Assembly: GCF_030811595.1 (NCBI RefSeq)
Contig: NZ_JAUSRB010000002.1
Location: forward strand, 3,100,001-3,164,000
Length of the DNA stretch: 64,000 bases
Direction of reading: 5' to 3'
Source of the DNA: Streptosporangium brasiliense
Lineage (GTDB): Bacteria; Actinomycetota; Actinomycetes; Streptosporangiales; Streptosporangiaceae
Below, in pieces: positions 23,832 to 34,701 of this stretch. Positions within the stretch are counted from its first letter, which is position 1; each line of letters opens with the position of its first letter. A model generated the notes under the pieces. The model saw only the letters and a list, made by a program, of their open reading frames with translations, made no database searches and was not told the DNA's origin. The position numbers and the translations under genes are program-made.

Positions 23832-25847
23832 TTAAGCGATACGGCGTTCGTTCACCTGCTTTTTCAGCATTGAGGTGTATGCAGCGGAGGACGTACCCTT
23901 CAGCCGCTGCCTCTCCGCCGAGGCGAGAGCCTCCTTGACGGTGGTCGACCCGTTGACCTTCGCGGTGAAGTTGACCCCGCCGTGCGCCCAGTTCAGCCAG
24001 GCGGCCAGCAGCTCGCTCTCCAGCTTGACCTTCTTGGTGAGCTTCGTCTTCTTGGCGGGCTTGAGGACCCGGTAGGCCGCGCCCGGCGTGGAGGCGCGGG
24101 TGAGCTCGGGGAAGACGTCACTGGCCTTCGCGACCAGGCGCAGGTAGCAGCCGAGCGTCTCGTCCGTCAGCGTTCCCTTGCCCCGGGTCATCTCCGTGGC
24201 CCACCCGGCGGCGGTCAGGGTCTTGGTGGCCTTGCCCCGGGTGCACACCGCCGGCGCGGTGGCGGGTGAGGCGGTGACGGTCACCGTGACCGTCACCGTC
24301 GGCAGCGGGACCGGGCTGGGGGCGGGCGGGTCCGCCGGGCCGGGGGCCGGCACCGGGCCGGAGCTAGGGTCGGGGCTCGGGTCGTCATCGGAGCCGTCGT
24401 CGGGATCGTCCGGAGTGGGGTCGCCCGAGCCCGGCGACTGGGTCGCCGGTGGAGAAGGGGCCCGGTCGGTGAGCGCGCCGTAGACGTCGAGGCGGGGAGT
24501 GGTCACCCCGTCGTAGACGATCGGGCGGCCGGCCTTCCGCAACTGCTCCAGGAGCGCGTCCGGGGTGGCCTCCGCCGACTTCTGGGTCAGCAGCGCGAAG
24601 GCGCCCGCCACGTGCGGGGTCGCCATCGAGGTCCCGCTGTAGACCTGCCGGCCGCCACCGGGCACCGAGGAGTCGATGTCCACGCCGGGGGCGAAGAGGT
24701 CGAGGATCGAGCCGCGGTTGGACCAGTCGGGGATGACGTCGCCACCGTCGGTGGCCCCCACGGTCACCGCGCTGGAGATGCACCCGGGCGCCCCGGCGCC
24801 GGTCTCGTACTCGTTGCCGGCGGCGGCGACGGTGGCCACACCCTTGGCGCGCAGGGCCTCGATCCTCTCCTTCATCTCCTGAAGGGCGGGTTCGGCGTCG
24901 CACGCCCCGTTGAAGAGGCCGCCGCCGAGGCTGAGGTTCACCGCCGCGATGTCGCGGGTGCTCCTGGCGACGTGGTCGAGGGCCAGCAGGATCGAGGACT
25001 CGTAGGCGGTCAGGCAGGACTCCTCGCCGCAGGACTCGGCGTCGTCGATCCGGCTGAAGACCTGGATCGCCATGATGTCGGCGTCGGGGGCGACGGCGGA
25101 GGCGATCCCCGCCACGTGGGTGCCGTGGTCGCAGAGGTTGACCGAGTCCTTCACGCACATGGCGGTCTCCGCGTCGGCGGATCCCGTGCCGATCTGCGTG
25201 TCGCTCCCGCCGGGGCACAGGGACTTCGCGCCGTCGTCCGTGGCGGAGAAGCACGCCTCCTCCACGACCCTGCCGTGGAGCGCGGGGTGGTCCCGGTCGA
25301 TCCCGGTGTCGATGACCGCGATCATCTGGCCCTTGCCGGTGAACCCCGCGGCGTGGGCCTGGTCCGCCCCGATCACACTGAGGCCGGTGCCCAGGTCGCT
25401 GGGGGAGTAGGTGCGGTCCCGGCGGACCGACACCACCCGGGGGTCATCGGCCAGCGCGGCCAGGGACTCGCCCGTGCCCTCGACCACGATGAACGAGGTG
25501 TCCGGCGGCTGGAGGACGACCTCGGTGCCGGACAGCGTCCGAGCCTCGCCGGCGACCGGCGCGGCCTCCGCCGGGGCGGTCACCTCGACGATGACGCGGG
25601 CTCCGTCGCCGTCGGCGGCCAGCCCGGGCTCCAGCTTGGGGGCCGGCGGCTGCTCGGCGGGCGGCGGGACGGGCGTCCCCTCGTCCGGGGGCGGTGCCTC
25701 CCCGCCGGGGGGCGGTGTCTCCGCGGCGGGTGCCGGAGAGTCCTGGGCGGCCGCCGGAGGCGGTGCCGGCGCCTCCTCGGCGAGCGCGGGAACGCCAGGG
25801 GCGACAGTGAGCACGATCGCCAGGGCCACGAGGGCTCGAAGTCGCAC
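23832..25847 (-). CDS. secreted S8 serine peptidase with proline-rich linkers and unclassified C-terminal domain
   Basis: This is a 671-residue extracellular subtilase. It has a signal peptide (LRALVALAIVLTVAPGVPALA), a Pro/Glu/Ala-rich spacer (about 25-75) and a propeptide-like domain. The catalytic domain has Asp180 (AVIDTGIDRDHP), His241 (DHGTHVAG), Asn near 345 and Ser407 (SGTSMATPHVAG). A Pro/Asp/Ser linker with VTVTVTVT leads to a 140-residue C-terminal domain (LTAAGWATEM, LGCYLRLVAKASDVFPE, ELLAAWLNWAHG). The same C-terminal domain ends the subtilase at 27833-29938. GTG 25847 has GGAGG 4 nt upstream. Leader and first codons match those of the paralogue, so the two probably arose by duplication. 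Confidence 0.9.
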   Translation of the reverse strand: MRLRALVALAIVLTVAPGVPALAEEAPAPPPAAAQDSPAPAAETPPPGGEAPPPDEGTPVPPPAEQPPAPKLEPGLAADGDGARVIVEVTAPAEAAPVAGEARTLSGTEVVLQPPDTSFIVVEGTGESLAALADDPRVVSVRRDRTYSPSDLGTGLSVIGADQAHAAGFTGKGQMIAVIDTGIDRDHPALHGRVVEEACFSATDDGAKSLCPGGSDTQIGTGSADAETAMCVKDSVNLCDHGTHVAGIASAVAPDADIMAIQVFSRIDDAESCGEESCLTAYESSILLALDHVARSTRDIAAVNLSLGGGLFNGACDAEPALQEMKERIEALRAKGVATVAAAGNEYETGAGAPGCISSAVTVGATDGGDVIPDWSNRGSILDLFAPGVDIDSSVPGGGRQVYSGTSMATPHVAGAFALLTQKSAEATPDALLEQLRKAGRPIVYDGVTTPRLDVYGALTDRAPSPPATQSPGSGDPTPDDPDDGSDDDPSPDPSSGPVPAPGPADPPAPSPVPLPTVTVTVTVTASPATAPAVCTRGKATKTLTAAGWATEMTRGKGTLTDETLGCYLRLVAKASDVFPELTRASTPGAAYRVLKPAKKTKLTKKVKLESELLAAWLNWAHGGVNFTAKVNGSTTVKEALASAERQRLKGTSSAAYTSMLKKQVNERRIA

Positions 25848-25946
25848 ACGTCCTCCGGGGGATCAAACGGGCGATTGGGAGTCTAAGCAGCCATTTATCC
25901 CGAGTGAATACCTTGATCCGGATTCTGAGGAATCTTTCAGAAACGG

Positions 25947-25984
25947 CTCGGCCCCCCGCGGCGTGACGCGCACGGAGGGCCGAG
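25947..25984 (-). terminator. hairpin terminator after the chitinase gene
   Basis: CTCGGCCC (25947-25954) and GGGCCGAG (25977-25984) are perfect 8-bp arms. The 22-nt loop contains further GC-rich pairing. It lies 12 bp past the chitinase stop on the minus strand. Confidence 0.6.
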
Positions 25985-25995
25985 TGTTCGAAATG

Positions 25996-27609
<1,614 letters not shown>

Positions 27610-27648
27610 GGGTCGCTCCAGGTCAGAGAGTTCCTAGCCCCCGAATTC

Positions 27649-27665
27649 ATAGGAAAGTTTCCTAT
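27649..27665. promoter_or_regulatory. 17-bp perfect palindrome upstream of the chitinase
   Basis: ATAGGAAAGTTTCCTAT is perfectly symmetric around a central G and sits 40 bp before the TTG start, next to AGTTTCC repeated at 27667. Similar GGAAAGTTTCC dyads precede glycoside hydrolase genes in other actinomycetes, by my recollection; a sugar-responsive repressor or activator site is inferred. Confidence 0.65.
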
Positions 27666-27775
27666 TAGTTTCCAGAGCGTAAGTTCTCGTTCCCGGGTGG
27701 TCAATGCCCTGCCGGGCGACATAAGGCCGATTTAAGGTCCACCGGACGCCCGCCGTACCGCCTCCGGACGCGAAA

Positions 27776-27804
27776 GGGCCGGTCACGTCCCACGTGACCG
27801 GCCC
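27776..27804 (-). terminator. strong hairpin terminator after the S8 peptidase gene
   Basis: Perfect 13-bp arms GGGCCGGTCACGT and complement with a 3-nt loop, followed on the minus strand by TTTCG. It lies 28 bp past the stop of the minus-strand subtilase at 27833. Confidence 0.85.
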
Positions 27805-27832
27805 GATCGGTTGGGATTACAGTTGGGAAAAC

Positions 27833-29938
27833 TTACTTCGCCTTGTTGACGTACGTGCGCAGATACTTGGCGGCGCCGGCGAGCTGCGCCGCGGTCGCCT
27901 TGCCGTTGAGGCGGTGCCTCTCGGCGACGGCGACGGCGCTCTTGAGCGTGGTGGTGCGGTGGACCTTGGTGGAGCCGTCGTAGACGCCGTGGGCCCAGTT
28001 CAGCCAGGCGGCCAGCAGCTCACGGTCCAGCGTGGCCCTGGCGCCCTTGCCCCGGAGCACCTTGTAGGCCTTGCCCAGCGAGTTGGAGTCGGTGGCCTCG
28101 GGGAAGACCTTGCTGCCGTTCTGGGCGAGGCTCAGGTAGCAGAGCAGGGTCTTGTCGGAGAGCTTGCCGGCGCCCTTGCGGAACTCCGCGGCCCACTGGG
28201 CGGCGGTCAGCGCGGTGCTGCCCCGGCCGCGCCCGCACAGGTCCGGCACCGGGATCGGGCTCACGTCGCCCAAGCCCCGGCCGGTGGCGGTCGGAGTGGG
28301 GGTCGGGGTCGGGGTCGGCTTGGGCGTGGCGGACGGCCCCCTCGTCGGCGTGACCGTCGGCGTCGCGGTGGGTGTCGCGGTGGGCGTCACCGTGGGTGTC
28401 GCGGTGGGCGTGGCGGTCGGGGTCGACGTCGGTGTCGGCGTCGGGGTGGTCGGCGCCGGGTTCAGCGCGGCCCAGAGGTCGATCCGCGGCGTGACGGCCT
28501 TGACCTCGACCGGCTCCCGGTCGACGATCTCGACGCTGTCGTAGGTGATCGGCTTACCGGTCCGCCGCAGCAGCGTGAGCAGCTCCTCCACCGAGGCGTC
28601 CGGCCGCTTCTGGCGGAGCAGGGCGAAGGCGCCGGCGACGTGGGGGGCGGCCATCGAGGTGCCGCTGTAGACGTCGTAGGTGTTGTTGCGGCCCCGGCCC
28701 GACCACTTGTCGCTGGGGACCGAGGATTCGATCCCCACGCCCGGCGCGAACAGCTCAAGCTGCTTGCCCTGGTTGGAGAACGGCGCGACCGCGTCGTTGT
28801 CGTCGGTGGCGCCGACGGTGATCACGCTGGAGACACAGGCGGGCCAGGAGACGGCGCCCACGGTGTGCTCGTTGCCCGCGGCGACGACGGTCGCCACGCC
28901 CCTGGCGCGGAGCGAGGCCGCCTCCGGGAGGGTCTCCTGGCCGTTCGGCAGGCGGTCGCAGTCCGTGGCGGAGCTGCCGCCGCCCAGGCTCATGTTGGCC
29001 GCGGCGATCTTGTGCGTCGCGGTCAGCGTCTCGACGTGCGCGAGCGCCTGGCGGATGTTGGACTGGTAGGCCCCGATGCAGGGGACCTCGGCCCAGCTGC
29101 CGCAGCCGTTGGGCCCTCCGTCGTAGATCTTGCTGAACACCTGGATCGCGATGACGCCCGCGCCCGGCGCGACGCCGTCGGCCGGGGCGCCCGGGGTGAG
29201 CTTGCCCGCCGCGATGCCGGCCACGTGGGTGCCGTGGGAGCAGAGGTTGCCGCGCTGGATCAGGCTGTAGCAGTTGGGCGTCTCGGCGTCGGCCGCGCCC
29301 GGCCCGATCTGCTTGGAGCCGAAGTTGGGACAGAGCGAGATCGCGATGTCCTTGATGGTGGAGGTGGAGAAGCACGCCTCGGCGGCGATCCGGCCCGCGA
29401 GGAAGGGGTGGTCGCGGTCGACGCCGGTGTCGATGACCGCGACCGCCTGGCCGCCGCCGGTGACGCCGGAGGCGTGGACCTTGTCCGCGCCGATCACCTT
29501 GGTGCTCGTCAGCAGCGAGGGGAAGGTGAGGGTGTCGACCTTGACCGACTCGACCTCCGGCTCCTTCTTGAGCTGGGCGACGTCCGTCTTGTCGACGACC
29601 GCCACCAGGAAGGACTCCGCCGCCTCCTGCAGGAGGACCTTGTCGCCCTCGGCCTTCAGGTCCTCGGCGACGCCGCCGACCTGGGAGGAGGTCTTGGTGT
29701 CGATGATGACGCGGACCTTGTTCTCGAAGGCCTCAAGGGCCTTCCTGGTCTCGGCCTGGGTGGGCTCGTCGGCCTCCGGCGCTGTCTGCAACGTTCCAGA
29801 GAGCGCCTGCGGGAACGTTCCAGGAAGCGCCTGCGGGGACGACGCGGAGACGGCCGAGGCGGTCCCCGGCGTGATGGCGAATGTGGTGGCGGTCACGGCC
29901 AGGACGGCCGCTCCCGCCATGAGACGTCGAAGTCTCAC
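27833..29938 (-). CDS. secreted S8 serine peptidase with TP-repeat linker and unclassified C-terminal domain
   Basis: This is a 701-residue extracellular subtilase. A signal peptide (LAVTATTFAITPGTASA) is followed by a short repeat PQALPGTFPQALSGT and an I9-like propeptide (about 65-140). The catalytic domain has Asp170 (AVIDTGVDRDHP), His235 (SHGTHVAG), Asn near 335 and Ser428 (SGTSMAAPHVAG). A TPTATPTVTPT linker of about 50 residues leads to a 140-residue C-terminal domain (LTAAQWAAEF, LLCYLSLAQNGSKVFPE, ELLAAWLNWAHG). This domain matches the one in the subtilase at 23832-25847. GTG 29938 follows GGAGGACCA. It is preceded by a terminator and direct repeats, so it probably has its own promoter. 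Confidence 0.9.
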   Translation of the reverse strand: MRLRRLMAGAAVLAVTATTFAITPGTASAVSASSPQALPGTFPQALSGTLQTAPEADEPTQAETRKALEAFENKVRVIIDTKTSSQVGGVAEDLKAEGDKVLLQEAAESFLVAVVDKTDVAQLKKEPEVESVKVDTLTFPSLLTSTKVIGADKVHASGVTGGGQAVAVIDTGVDRDHPFLAGRIAAEACFSTSTIKDIAISLCPNFGSKQIGPGAADAETPNCYSLIQRGNLCSHGTHVAGIAAGKLTPGAPADGVAPGAGVIAIQVFSKIYDGGPNGCGSWAEVPCIGAYQSNIRQALAHVETLTATHKIAAANMSLGGGSSATDCDRLPNGQETLPEAASLRARGVATVVAAGNEHTVGAVSWPACVSSVITVGATDDNDAVAPFSNQGKQLELFAPGVGIESSVPSDKWSGRGRNNTYDVYSGTSMAAPHVAGAFALLRQKRPDASVEELLTLLRRTGKPITYDSVEIVDREPVEVKAVTPRIDLWAALNPAPTTPTPTPTSTPTATPTATPTVTPTATPTATPTVTPTRGPSATPKPTPTPTPTPTATGRGLGDVSPIPVPDLCGRGRGSTALTAAQWAAEFRKGAGKLSDKTLLCYLSLAQNGSKVFPEATDSNSLGKAYKVLRGKGARATLDRELLAAWLNWAHGVYDGSTKVHRTTTLKSAVAVAERHRLNGKATAAQLAGAAKYLRTYVNKAK

Positions 29939-30120
29939 TGGTCCTCCGGGGGAAGGGACCGCGCCGACGACGGCGCGGCAAGGGGCGAGCTAGGCGGCCC
30001 CGGCCGGCCTCAGCCGGACGGGACCGGGTCGTCGTGGTCGCCGGGCACGACGGACAGCGGCCCCGAGCTCACCCGGAGCTCGTCACGGCCCGCTCGCCCC
30101 CACCCGCTGACCAGCCGACA

Positions 30121-30150
30121 AGCGCGCGCAAGCCGAGGCTCGCGCGCGCT
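30121..30150 (-). terminator. hairpin terminator after glgB
   Basis: AGCGCGCGCAAGCC and GGCTCGCGCGCGCT pair over 14 bp with one mismatch and a 2-nt loop, about 60 bp past the glgB stop on the minus strand and ahead of the subtilase promoter. Confidence 0.65.
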
Positions 30151-30160
30151 GTGAGGCGCC

Positions 30161-30180
30161 AGCTTAAGGGGAGCTTAAGG
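30161..30180. repeat. pair of AGCTTAAGG direct repeats, 11-bp spacing
   Basis: AGCTTAAGG occurs at 30161-30169 and 30172-30180, one helical turn apart, in the AT-richest part of the gap between glgB and the downstream subtilase gene. It could be a regulator half-site pair; no match to a known box is claimed. Confidence 0.5.
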
Positions 30181-30210
30181 AAATTATTGAGGTTTGAGTT
30201 GATTTGTGAT

Positions 30211-32550
30211 CTAGCTGAGGTCTCCCGCGGTGACGTTCCTGGCCACGGCGCCGTCCGGGGCGCTCCTGGCCACGACCTCGTCCGGGGCGCCCCCGGCCGC
30301 GGTCTCGTCCGGGGCGTCCGCGGTCGCGGTCCCGTCCACGGTCTCCCCGATCACCGCCGCCACGGCCGCGGCCTCCGCGACGGGCTCCTCCTCGACGCGC
30401 TCGCCGGAGTGGCGCAGCCAGACCGTCCCCAGGGGCGGGACGCGCAGGCGGGCCGAGTACGGCAGGCCGTGCCACGGCTCCTCCGTCGCCTCCACGGCGC
30501 CGAGGTTGCCCACCCCACTGCCCGCGTAGTCGTACGCGTCGGTGTTGAGCATCTCCTCCCACGGGCCCGCGGCGGGCAGGCCGAGGCGGTAGTCCTCATG
30601 CGGCGAGCCGGAGAAGTTGGCCACGCAGGCGACGGCCGAGCCATCCGGGGCCAGCCGCAGGAAGGAGAAGACGTTGCCCTGCGCGTCGTCGGCGTCGATC
30701 CACCGGAAGCCGTCGGGGGAGGTGTCGAGGCTCCAGAGGGCGGGGGTCTCCCGGTAGATCCGGTTGAGGTCGCGGACCAGCCGCTGGACCCCCTTGTGCC
30801 CGTCGAAGTCGAGCACCCACCAGTCGAGCCCGCGCGACTCCGACCACTCCGAGCCCTGGCCGAACTCCCCGCCCATGAACAGCAGTTGCTTGCCCGGGTG
30901 GGCCCACATGAAGGCGTACAGCGCGCGCAGGTTCGCGAAGCGCTGCCACTCGTCCCCGGGCATCTTGCCGAGCAGCGACCCCTTGCCGTGCACCACCTCG
31001 TCGTGCGACAGCGGCAGCACGAAGTTCTCCGAGTAGGCGTACATCAGGGAGAAGGTCATCTGGTGGTGGTGGTACTGGCGGAAGATCGGCTCGTGTCTGA
31101 GGTAGGCGAGGGTGTCGTGCATCCAGCCCATGTTCCACTTGAACCCGAAGCCGAGCCCGCCCAGGTGCACCGGCCGGGAGACCCCGGGCCAGGCGGTCGA
31201 CTCCTCGGCGATGGTGACGATCCCCGGCTGGTCCCGGTAGGCGACCGCGTTCATCTCCTTGAGGAACTCCACCGCGTCGAGGTTCTCCCGCCCGCCGTAC
31301 TCGTTGGGCGTCCACTCACCCTCGCGCCGCGAGTAGTCGAGGTAGAGCATCGAGGCGACCGCGTCCACCCGCAGCCCGTCGATGTGGAACTCGCGCAGCC
31401 AGTAGAGCGCGTTGGCGACCAGGAAGTTGCGCACCTCCCTGCGGCCGAAGTCGAAGATGTAGGTGCCCCATTCGGGGTGCTCGCCCCGCGCCGGGTCGGC
31501 GTGCTCGTACAGTGGCGTCCCGTCGAAGCGGGCCAGCGCCCAGTCGTCCATCGGGAAGTGCGCGGGCACCCAGTCGACCACCACCCCGATGCCCGCCCCG
31601 TGCAGGCGGTCCACCAGGTGGCGGAACTCGTCCGGGGTGCCGAACCGGGCCGTCGGCGCGTAGTAGGACGTCACCTGGTAACCCCAGGAGCCGCCGAACG
31701 GATGCTCGGCCACCGGCATGAACTCGACGTGCGTGAACCCCATGTCCACCACGTAGTCGACCAGCTCGGTGGCCAGCTCCCGGTAGGACAGCCCCGGCCG
31801 CCACGAGCCCAGGTGCACCTCGTAGGTGCTCATCGGCTCCGCCGCCGCGCTGCGCTCCGCGCGCCGCCGCATCCACTCGCCGTCCTGCCAGCCGTACTCC
31901 GACCTGTCGATCACCGACGCGGTGGCGGGCGGGGTCTCGGTGCGCCGGGCCATCGGGTCGGCCTTGGCCCGCCAGACCCCGTCGGCGCCGAGGACGCCGA
32001 ACTTGTAGCGGTCGCCCTCGCCCAGCCCGGGGACGAACAGCTCCCAGACCCCGGACCTGCCCAGTGAGCGCATGGGATAGGCGGTGCCGTCCCAGTGGTT
32101 GAAGTCGCCCATCACCCGGACCCCGCGCGCGTTCGGCGCCCATACGGCGAAGGCGGTGCCGTCCATGTCCTCGTGCCGCATGACCCGCGCGCCGAGCACC
32201 TCCCACAGCCGCTCGTGACGCCCCTCGCCGATCAGGTGCAGGTCCACCTCGCCCAGCGTGGGCCAGTGCCGGTAGGGGTCGCCCGTCTCGTACGGCTCGG
32301 CCCCGGTGTAGGTGACCCGGAGGCGGTAGTCGGGCACCTTGTCCAGCCCGGGGATCGTCACCGCGAACACCCCGTGGGCGAGGTGCTCCATGTCGTGGGC
32401 CTGGCCGTCGGTGACGACCTGGACCTTCTCGGCGAGTGGCCGCAGCGCCCTGACGGTCACGCCCCCCGGCCCCGGGTGCGCCCCGAGGATCGAGTGCGGA
32501 TCGTGGTGCGCCCCACCTGCCAGGCGCTCCAGGTCCAAGTGCGCGTTCAT
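30211..32550 (-). CDS. glgB: 1,4-alpha-glucan branching enzyme
   Basis: This is a 779-residue GH13 branching enzyme, somewhat longer than the usual 720-740. It has an N-terminal CBM48 ([25 protein letters not shown]). The barrel motifs include [15 protein letters not shown] (nucleophile Asp), [12 protein letters not shown] (acid/base Glu) and [14 protein letters not shown]. The beta domain ends near [12 protein letters not shown]. The last 65 residues are an Ala/Glu/Asp-rich tail with repeated DE-ARSAPD-type units encoded by imperfect CGTCCGGGGCG repeats. It introduces alpha-1,6 branches into the glucan made by GlgE, whose operon lies about 25 kb away. ATG 32550 has GGGAG upstream. It is divergent from a DUF4328 gene. 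Confidence 0.95.
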   Translation of the reverse strand: MNAHLDLERLAGGAHHDPHSILGAHPGPGGVTVRALRPLAEKVQVVTDGQAHDMEHLAHGVFAVTIPGLDKVPDYRLRVTYTGAEPYETGDPYRHWPTLGEVDLHLIGEGRHERLWEVLGARVMRHEDMDGTAFAVWAPNARGVRVMGDFNHWDGTAYPMRSLGRSGVWELFVPGLGEGDRYKFGVLGADGVWRAKADPMARRTETPPATASVIDRSEYGWQDGEWMRRRAERSAAAEPMSTYEVHLGSWRPGLSYRELATELVDYVVDMGFTHVEFMPVAEHPFGGSWGYQVTSYYAPTARFGTPDEFRHLVDRLHGAGIGVVVDWVPAHFPMDDWALARFDGTPLYEHADPARGEHPEWGTYIFDFGRREVRNFLVANALYWLREFHIDGLRVDAVASMLYLDYSRREGEWTPNEYGGRENLDAVEFLKEMNAVAYRDQPGIVTIAEESTAWPGVSRPVHLGGLGFGFKWNMGWMHDTLAYLRHEPIFRQYHHHQMTFSLMYAYSENFVLPLSHDEVVHGKGSLLGKMPGDEWQRFANLRALYAFMWAHPGKQLLFMGGEFGQGSEWSESRGLDWWVLDFDGHKGVQRLVRDLNRIYRETPALWSLDTSPDGFRWIDADDAQGNVFSFLRLAPDGSAVACVANFSGSPHEDYRLGLPAAGPWEEMLNTDAYDYAGSGVGNLGAVEATEEPWHGLPYSARLRVPPLGTVWLRHSGERVEEEPVAEAAAVAAVIGETVDGTATADAPDETAAGGAPDEVVARSAPDGAVARNVTAGDLS

Positions 32551-32740
32551 GGCTCACTCCCGTAGATCGGTATCCCCTAACCCTGCCCTATCGGGGCGCT
32601 CCAACCCATGCCCCTGTCCGCTATCACCATGCGTGTTGCGAAAACGTGCGAAGCCGCCCGTGAGGAAAGCCCTGATTGTCGTCGCATGTCGCTTATGGAA
32701 ATACTGTCCGCCGATCCGGTTGATCACACAGAGGACGGCG

Positions 32741-33427
32741 ATGCACCCCCACTCCCTGCGCCCCCTGCGGGGACCGGCCACGGCGGCGGTGGCGACGCTG
32801 GCGGTCGCCGCCGCGGCCGAGATCTTCTGGGTGCTCGGCGGGCCCCACCTCGCCCCGACGGTGAGCAGGCTGGTGGAGGAGGCGGGCCCGCAGGGGCCGG
32901 ACGGCCTGGCCGTGGCCGCGACGTTCCTCCTGCTCCGGTATCTGGCCCATGCCGTCGCGGCGGTCGCCTTCGTGGTCTGGCTCCTGCGGGCCCGCGCGAA
33001 CGCCGATTCCCTGAGCCGGGTCCCGCACCGCTGGCCCCGGATCCTCGCCGTGCTGGGCTGGTTCCTGCCGGTCCTCAACTGGTGGATCCCCAAGCAGATC
33101 GTGGACGACGTCTGGGCGGTCTCCCGGCCCGGCGGCGTGCGCGGCGAGCACATCGGCAAAGAGGTGCACTCGTGGCTGATCTGGGCCTGGTGGGTGTCGT
33201 GGCTGCTCGGGTTCTGGGTGCTGCCGCTGGCCGCCGGGCTGCTCCTCGCGATGGGGGCCCCGGACTCACTCGCCTCCGGGTCCGGGTCCGGGGCCGGGTC
33301 CGGGTTCGATGCCTACGGCCTCGCTGTCACGCTGGTCGCGGCGGCCCTGGCGGTCGCGGTGGTGCTGCGGATCACCAGATGTCAGGAGGGCCGCCGGGCC
33401 TGGGCCGGCGCGGGCTCTCCGCCGTGA
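32741..33427 (+). CDS. DUF4328 integral membrane protein
   Basis: This is a 228-residue membrane protein with about four hydrophobic segments. The DUF4328 hallmark is visible in the middle: WPRILAVLGWFLPVLNWWIPK followed by a WLIWAWWVSWLLGFWVLP helix. Family members are widespread in actinomycetes and have no assigned function. A Gly/Ser linker (SGSGSGAGSGFD) separates the last helix. ATG 32741 follows GAGGA; the larger open frame upstream has no initiation signal and overlaps the divergent glgB leader. A link to glycogen branching is not supported beyond adjacency. Confidence 0.78.
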   Translation: MHPHSLRPLRGPATAAVATLAVAAAAEIFWVLGGPHLAPTVSRLVEEAGPQGPDGLAVAATFLLLRYLAHAVAAVAFVVWLLRARANADSLSRVPHRWPRILAVLGWFLPVLNWWIPKQIVDDVWAVSRPGGVRGEHIGKEVHSWLIWAWWVSWLLGFWVLPLAAGLLLAMGAPDSLASGSGSGAGSGFDAYGLAVTLVAAALAVAVVLRITRCQEGRRAWAGAGSPP

Positions 33428-33533
33428 CGTCGCGGGAAGGCCGGCGCGAGGCCCCGCCGGTGCCGTGGCGCCGGGAGCGGCCTCCGGCCCGTTCCCGGGA
33501 ACCGATCTCCGCGACGCCGGGGGGCGGGACGGA

Positions 33534-34013
33534 TCACCCTCGGGGGACGTCCTCGGAGACGGCGTCGAGCCGGGCGAGCACCTGAGTCGACAGCCGCTCC
33601 AGCGCGGCGATCTGGTCGCGGGTGAGCCCCTCGAAGAACAGTCGCTGAACGGTCTCTACATGTCCGGGCGCGGCGGCGGTGATGGCGTGGCGGCCGGCGT
33701 CGGTGACCACGATGAACGCTCCCCGGCCGTCGTCGGGGCACTCCTCGCGGTCGATCAGACCACGACGTTGCATCCGGCTCAGGTGGTGTGACAGGCGGCT
33801 CTGCTCCCACTGTATTTCCCGCTGGAGCTCAAAGGGGCGTAGGCGCCCGTCCGGGACGTCGGTGAGCTGCACCAGCACCTCGTAGTCGGCCAGGGACAGG
33901 CCGGAATCGGCCTGGAGCTGCCGGTTGAGCCGGGCGGTCAGCCGCCCCTGGAGCCGTATGTAGGCCCGCCAGGCGCGCTGCTCGTCGTCGTCGAGCCATC
34001 GAGGGCTGTTCAT
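33534..34013 (-). CDS. MarR-family repressor
   Basis: This is a 159-residue MarR protein. An N-terminal dimer helix (DDEQRAWRAYIRLQGRL), the winged helix-turn-helix (LSLADYEVLVQL, then QWEQSRLSHHLSRMQRRGLI), the beta-wing (EECPDDGRGAFIVVTDAG) and C-terminal dimer helices are all visible. ATG 34013 is chosen because the frame upstream of it crosses the operator region. It is divergent from yceI-pirin-GNAT and sits beside three identical-type dyads, so autorepression and control of both directions are very likely. Relatives respond to phenolics or oxidants; the ligand here is unknown. Confidence 0.9.
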   Translation of the reverse strand: MNSPRWLDDDEQRAWRAYIRLQGRLTARLNRQLQADSGLSLADYEVLVQLTDVPDGRLRPFELQREIQWEQSRLSHHLSRMQRRGLIDREECPDDGRGAFIVVTDAGRHAITAAAPGHVETVQRLFFEGLTRDQIAALERLSTQVLARLDAVSEDVPRG

Positions 34014-34036
34014 GTCCCCCACTCTACCCATTCTGG

Positions 34037-34106
34037 ATGACGTGTCATGGAGATTGCGGAATAGATGATGCGTCATGTAAGTTGAGGCGCATAGATGACA
34101 CGTCAT
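34037..34106. promoter_or_regulatory. three copies of a MarR-type 12-bp operator
   Basis: ATGACGTGTCAT (34037-34048), ATGATGCGTCAT (34065-34076) and ATGACACGTCAT (34095-34106) fit ATGA(C/T)-N2-GTCAT-type dyads. Their spacing is 28 and 30 bp, and they sit between the marR and yceI starts. Confidence 0.8.
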
Positions 34107-34140
34107 CCACTGGATGGCCGAACCGCAGGAGGAGACCACC

Positions 34141-34701
34141 ATGACGACCACCGCCACCGACTTCGCCAAGCTCACCGGCACCTACACCATCGACCCGGCT
34201 CACACCCGCATCGGGTTCGTCGCCCGGCACGCGATGGTGACGAAGGTCCGCGGCGCGTTCAACGAGTTCGAGGGCACCGCCGTGCTCGACGGCGACACCC
34301 CGGCCAACTCGACCGCCACGGTGACCATCAGCGCCGCGAGCATCGACACCCGCAACGCCCAGCGTGACGAGCACCTGCGCAGCAACGACTTCCTGGCGAT
34401 GGAGTCCTACCCGGAGATCACCTTCGTCTCCACCGCCGTCCGCCAGACCGGCGACGCCGACTTCGAGGTGACCGGTGACCTGACCATCAAGGGCGTCACC
34501 AACACGGTGACGATCCCCTTCACCTACGAGGGCGCGGCGACCGACCCGTTCGGCAACGTGCGCGTCGGCTTCGAGGGCGCTGTGACGATCAACCGTAAGG
34601 ACTACGGCGTCACCTGGAACGCCGCGCTCGAGACCGGCGGCGTCCTGGTCAGCGAAAAGATCGTGCTGGAGTTCGAGGTCTCCGCCGTCAAGAACGCCTG
34701 A
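34141..34701 (+). CDS. YceI family lipid-binding protein
   Basis: This is a 186-residue YceI lipocalin-like barrel. Typical motifs are YTIDPAHTRIGFVARHAMVTKVRGAF at the start, SIDTRNAQRDEHLRSNDFL in the middle, and GDLTIKGVTNTVTIPF plus VTINRKDYGVTWN near the end. Family proteins bind polyprenyl or long-chain lipids and are often induced by stress. No signal peptide is present, so this one is cytoplasmic, as in many actinobacterial copies. ATG 34141 has CAGGAGGAG upstream. It is the first gene after the MarR operators; pirin and GNAT genes follow on the same strand. Confidence 0.9.
   Translation: MTTTATDFAKLTGTYTIDPAHTRIGFVARHAMVTKVRGAFNEFEGTAVLDGDTPANSTATVTISAASIDTRNAQRDEHLRSNDFLAMESYPEITFVSTAVRQTGDADFEVTGDLTIKGVTNTVTIPFTYEGAATDPFGNVRVGFEGAVTINRKDYGVTWNAALETGGVLVSEKIVLEFEVSAVKNA

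Noticed and set aside
28290..28450. TP-rich repeats considered as a separate repeat element
   Set aside because: They are in frame within the subtilase and encode a Thr-Pro linker, as does the similar tract of the chitinase at 27120-27200.
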